A DNA stretch of 17,068 nt from JADJLQ01 sp034439915. Its GTDB lineage: Bacteria; Bacteroidota; Bacteroidia; Chitinophagales; Saprospiraceae. The notes under the pieces were generated by a model, which did no database searches, was not told where the DNA came from, and saw nothing but the letters and a program-made list of their open reading frames with translations. The stretch spans positions 1-17,068 of the forward strand of contig JAWXBI010000295.1 in NCBI GenBank assembly GCA_034439915.1, in the 5' to 3' direction. Positions 15,224 through 17,068 of this stretch are shown in pieces. How positions within the stretch are numbered: position 1 is the stretch's first letter; each line of letters begins with the position of its first letter. Position numbers and translations under genes: made by a program.

Positions 15224-15772
15224 CTAACCTTGTTTTACAAATTGCGCATTCACCAACAATTTCACTTCATCACTCAGGGCTATTCCACCGGTCTCACTCA
15301 GTGAACCAAAACTCACTCCAAAATCTTTACGATTTATTTTGCCGGTTGCGGAAAACCCAATCCGGGTATTGCCCCATGGGTCTTGTGCAGTGCCGCCGAG
15401 CTCCGCGTCTAATATATTTTTTTTACTGACCCCTCTCAACGTTAAAGCGCCATGAATCTTATAATTTTCATCGTCCAGTTTTTCAATGCGCTCTGATTCA
15501 TATTGGAGTTGGGGATGATTTTCAGCATCAAAGAAATCGGGGTTTTTCAAATGAGCGTCCCGCTGTTCATTATTGGTGCTGATGGAATTAACGTCCGCGG
15601 AAAAATAAGCCTGGGCTGTTTCAAAATCGTCTTCTTCAGTTTCAAAAAAGCCTTCAAATTTGTTGAATTGTCCAGTTACTGTTGAAATCATCAAATGTTT
15701 TATTTTGAATTGAATTTCGGAATGCGTGGTGTCTAATACCCATTTGGTGGTGGTTAGGTTTGCTGGTGTCAT
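15224..15772 (-). CDS. YceI-family lipocalin-like protein
   Basis: 182 residues making one YceI domain: WVLDTTHSEIQFKIKHLMIS at 11-30, TGQFNKFEGFF, then SISTNNEQRDAHLKNPDFFDAENHPQLQYES in the middle, and RKDFGVSFG near 148-156. These strings are diagnostic of the family, an eight-stranded barrel that binds polyisoprenoid or amphiphilic molecules. There is no signal peptide, so unlike E. coli YceI it should be cytoplasmic. It is divergent from a HxlR-type regulator with which it shares a compact promoter region, so it is probably that regulator's target. The luciferase-like gene follows 80 bp downstream on the same strand and may be co-transcribed through the tandem repeat. Confidence 0.92.
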   Translation of the reverse strand: MTPANLTTTKWVLDTTHSEIQFKIKHLMISTVTGQFNKFEGFFETEEDDFETAQAYFSADVNSISTNNEQRDAHLKNPDFFDAENHPQLQYESERIEKLDDENYKIHGALTLRGVSKKNILDAELGGTAQDPWGNTRIGFSATGKINRKDFGVSFGSLSETGGIALSDEVKLLVNAQFVKQG

Positions 15773-15800
15773 TTTATTTAGAATTTAAATCGTGATTTTT

Positions 15801-15831
15801 TTTCTTTACGATACAAATTTACGTAGATTTG
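15801..15831 (+). promoter_or_regulatory. Bacteroidota-type promoter for the HxlR regulator
   Basis: A perfect -7 element TAGATTTG (15824-15831, consensus TAnnTTTG) is preceded, with a 19-nt spacer, by TTTC at 15801-15804, one mismatch from the -33 TTTG. Transcription would start near 15838, about 60 nt before the regulator's ATG. Confidence 0.65.
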
Positions 15832-15845
15832 CTATCCAATGGAAA
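15814..15845 (-). promoter_or_regulatory. Bacteroidota-type promoter for yceI
   Basis: On the minus strand a perfect -7 element TAAATTTG (15821-15814) is preceded, with a 20-nt spacer, by TTTC (15845-15842). It is back to back with the plus-strand promoter, the two -7 elements being only 2 bp apart. The predicted 5' leader to the ATG at 15772 is about 36 nt. Confidence 0.6.
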
Positions 15846-15882
15846 GCACTATCCTTTTAGATAGCACTATCCATTTGGAAAG
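15832..15882. promoter_or_regulatory. probable HxlR operator: three CTATCC half-sites
   Basis: CTATCC occurs at 15832-15837, 15849-15854 and 15867-15872, spaced 17 and 18 bp, roughly two helical turns minus a few bases. AGCACTATCC is duplicated exactly with an 18-bp period. The middle copy forms CTATC-CTTTTA-GATAG, an inverted repeat, and the outer copies are followed by a TGGAAAG string. The block overlaps the -33 region of yceI and lies just downstream of the predicted start of hxlR transcription, where a bound dimer would repress both. Confidence 0.5.
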
Positions 15883-15896
15883 TAATACAATTGAAT

Positions 15897-16259
15897 ATGA
15901 CTGCGACAAAAATGAAAGAGGGACATTCACAGGTCGACTGTCAGGGCATCATACGCCCGGTCCGCGATGCACTGGAAGTCCTGAATGGAAAATGGAAACT
16001 GGCTATTATCGGATCGTTGTCTTTTGGTAAAAAACGATTTAAACAAATTTCCAAAGAGGTTAACGGTATTACCGACAAGGTCCTGTCCAAGGAGTTAAAA
16101 GATCTGGAAGTCAACCAGCTGATCAAACGGGAAGTCTTCCATACCTTTCCTCCTACCGTGGAATATTCCATCACCTTACATGGCAAATCGCTGGAAAAAG
16201 TGATCAACGAACTTCGTATTTGGGGATTGTCACACAGGAAAAAGATTATCGGGAAGTAA
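15897..16259 (+). CDS. HxlR-family winged-helix transcriptional regulator
   Basis: 120 residues from the ATG at 15897; a TTG two codons earlier is also in frame. A single HxlR winged helix covers about 15-108: IIRPVRDALEVLNGKWKLAII leads in, FKQISKEVNGITDKVLSKELKDLEVNQLIKR forms the helix-turn-helix, and TVEYSITLHGKSLEKVI the wing and last helix. Cys15, just before the first helix, matches the N-terminal cysteine used as a thiol switch by several HxlR proteins that sense quinones, aldehydes or disulfide stress. It is the only plus-strand gene in the window and is divergent from yceI, with repeated half-sites between them. Autoregulation and control of yceI, and perhaps the luciferase-like gene behind it, are inferred. 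Confidence 0.9.
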   Translation: MTATKMKEGHSQVDCQGIIRPVRDALEVLNGKWKLAIIGSLSFGKKRFKQISKEVNGITDKVLSKELKDLEVNQLIKREVFHTFPPTVEYSITLHGKSLEKVINELRIWGLSHRKKIIGK

Positions 16260-16288
16260 ATAGTCGAATAGTGTGAGGGAATGAGCGT

Positions 16289-16813
16289 TTATACCCGCAG
16301 GTTTGTGACTTGTTCATTTACAAAATTCATATCAACAATTAACTTACTATTCATTGCGTAGGATCTTATTTCTGTAAAAATTTGAGCTTCATATTGATCA
16401 TAGTCTTCTTTTCTGAATTCGACTAATGAATGTGCTATATTGTTTGGTCGCCCGTTAATCGGGGGATCATTAAAGATCGGGTTATAAATCACGTCAATGA
16501 TGCCATCCAAGCCTCTTAAAAAATCAATATTTATCGCGAAAACTTCCCTATTTGAATGATCTTTATATTCTGGGCCGGATCCTCTAAAAGTTAATCCTAC
16601 TCTGATCAGTGTTTCTTCAGGAGGTGTTTTTTGATCCCAATCAACTGAAAGTTTAAATCCTTCGATTTTGTCAACGGCAGAAAGAGTAAAACATCTAATA
16701 GCTGGAATTATCTTATTTCTTCTATCTCTTTCTGTATTTAATACTATTCTTAAAACTTTATCTTTATTAGGTAAAGAATCGCCAGAATCTAAATTAGATT
16801 TTTCTGCATCCAT
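16289..16813 (-). CDS. uncharacterised protein, partner of the overlapping upstream gene
   Basis: 174 residues, not recognised. It has a polar N-terminus (1-20) and a mixed alpha/beta body with RNKIIPAIRCFTLSAVDKI, then GFKLSVDWDQKTPP, a central VFAINIDFLRGLDGIIDVIYN and INGRPNNIAHSLVEF, and an acidic helical stretch after it. There is no signal peptide or membrane segment, so it should be cytoplasmic. Its ATG lies inside the last codons of the upstream gene (25-bp overlap, different frame), a strong sign of translational coupling and of a two-gene unit. It converges on the HxlR gene with 29 bp between stops. Base composition is more AT-rich than in the catabolic genes, which hints at a separate history. 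Small-protein or toxin-immunity-like modules are possible, but no motif supports a specific function. Confidence 0.7.
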   Translation of the reverse strand: MDAEKSNLDSGDSLPNKDKVLRIVLNTERDRRNKIIPAIRCFTLSAVDKIEGFKLSVDWDQKTPPEETLIRVGLTFRGSGPEYKDHSNREVFAINIDFLRGLDGIIDVIYNPIFNDPPINGRPNNIAHSLVEFRKEDYDQYEAQIFTEIRSYAMNSKLIVDMNFVNEQVTNLRV

Positions 16814-17068
16814 AAGGCAGTTATTTCATCTATTTCACTTCCAATTTTTATGGCATATTTAAAGGGAACATTTGGTAGTTTTTCTTTTCCGTAAAAATAG
16901 GCATATTCATTTTCAGTTCTTTTAAATATAATTAAAAAACTTGAAATTGCTGTATCCCATAAAATACTAACCGATCCATCTCGCGTTAAGTCTATGTGAG
17001 GCTTTCTTAGTATCTGGTTATATTTATCAAAAATGAATTTTGAATATTTAATCAAGAAAAAGATTGAT
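16789..17068 (-). CDS. uncharacterised protein, 5' end cut by window edge
   Basis: The frame is open to the right edge (reading SIFFLIKYSKFIFDKYNQIL from the edge), so the start lies outside the window; an internal TTG at 17055 is probably not the start. About 92 codons are visible. The protein is small, mixed beta-strand rich (SVSILWDTAISSFLIIFKR, then YAYFYGKEKLPNVPFKYAIK), and ends in IDEITALWMQKNLI. I do not recognise the family. Its last 25 bp overlap the start of the next gene in another frame. AT content is high compared with the pca genes. Confidence 0.65.
   Translation of the reverse strand, partial: SIFFLIKYSKFIFDKYNQILRKPHIDLTRDGSVSILWDTAISSFLIIFKRTENEYAYFYGKEKLPNVPFKYAIKIGSEIDEITALWMQKNLI

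Overview
The window looks like part of a Bacteroidota chromosome, probably a Saprospiria- or Cytophagia-like environmental heterotroph. The reasons are the AT-leaning sequence, the scarcity of Shine-Dalgarno sites, perfect TAnnTTTG -7 promoter elements in the yceI/hxlR divergent region, secreted DUF5060-type glycosidases, and period-8 AT-rich tandem repeats between genes. The genus cannot be fixed from sequence reading alone. Almost every gene lies on the minus strand; the only plus-strand gene is a HxlR-type regulator near the right end.

Core, about 3.7-9.6 kb (minus strand, read right to left): a 4-hydroxybenzoate/protocatechuate (beta-ketoadipate) catabolic cluster in the order VOC-family protein, pobA, pcaD, pcaC, pcaH, pcaG, fused pcaI-pcaJ. 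Together these make protocatechuate from 4-hydroxybenzoate, open the ring by ortho cleavage, and carry the product to 3-oxoadipyl-CoA. The cycloisomerase step (PcaB), the thiolase step (PcaF), a dedicated PcaU/PobR-type regulator and a PcaK-type importer are not in the window. pcaD carries an in-frame TAG at codon 37, where family members have a tryptophan codon, in an otherwise intact reading frame.

Left, 1-3.7 kb: a secreted alpha-glucuronidase-like (GH67/GH20-like) glycosidase abuts the fused CoA-transferase gene, so aromatic catabolism appears joined to glycan processing. Further left is a 12-TM MFS transporter of the DHA1 type, cut by the window edge. Its C-terminal coding end holds a hexanucleotide repeat and a small hairpin.

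Middle, 9.8-13.9 kb: sugar-related genes. These are a secreted DUF5060/DUF4038-type glycosidase, a decayed remnant of a LamG-type protein (signal peptide joined to a C-terminal tail in another frame), a 313-bp gene-free stretch with six copies of an ATAAG-containing motif, a ketose 3-epimerase-like TIM-barrel enzyme, and a ThuA-domain secreted protein.

Right, 14.0-17.1 kb: a luciferase-like FMN monooxygenase interrupted by a one-base insertion; a period-8 tandem repeat that fills the gap upstream of it and runs into its start codon; a YceI-family protein; a divergent HxlR regulator with a compact back-to-back promoter and three CTATCC half-sites; and two overlapping genes of unknown function, the outer one cut by the window edge.

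Three lesions (nonsense, frameshift, internal deletion) in 17 kb suggest either real gene decay or residual sequencing error, and read-level data would be needed to decide.
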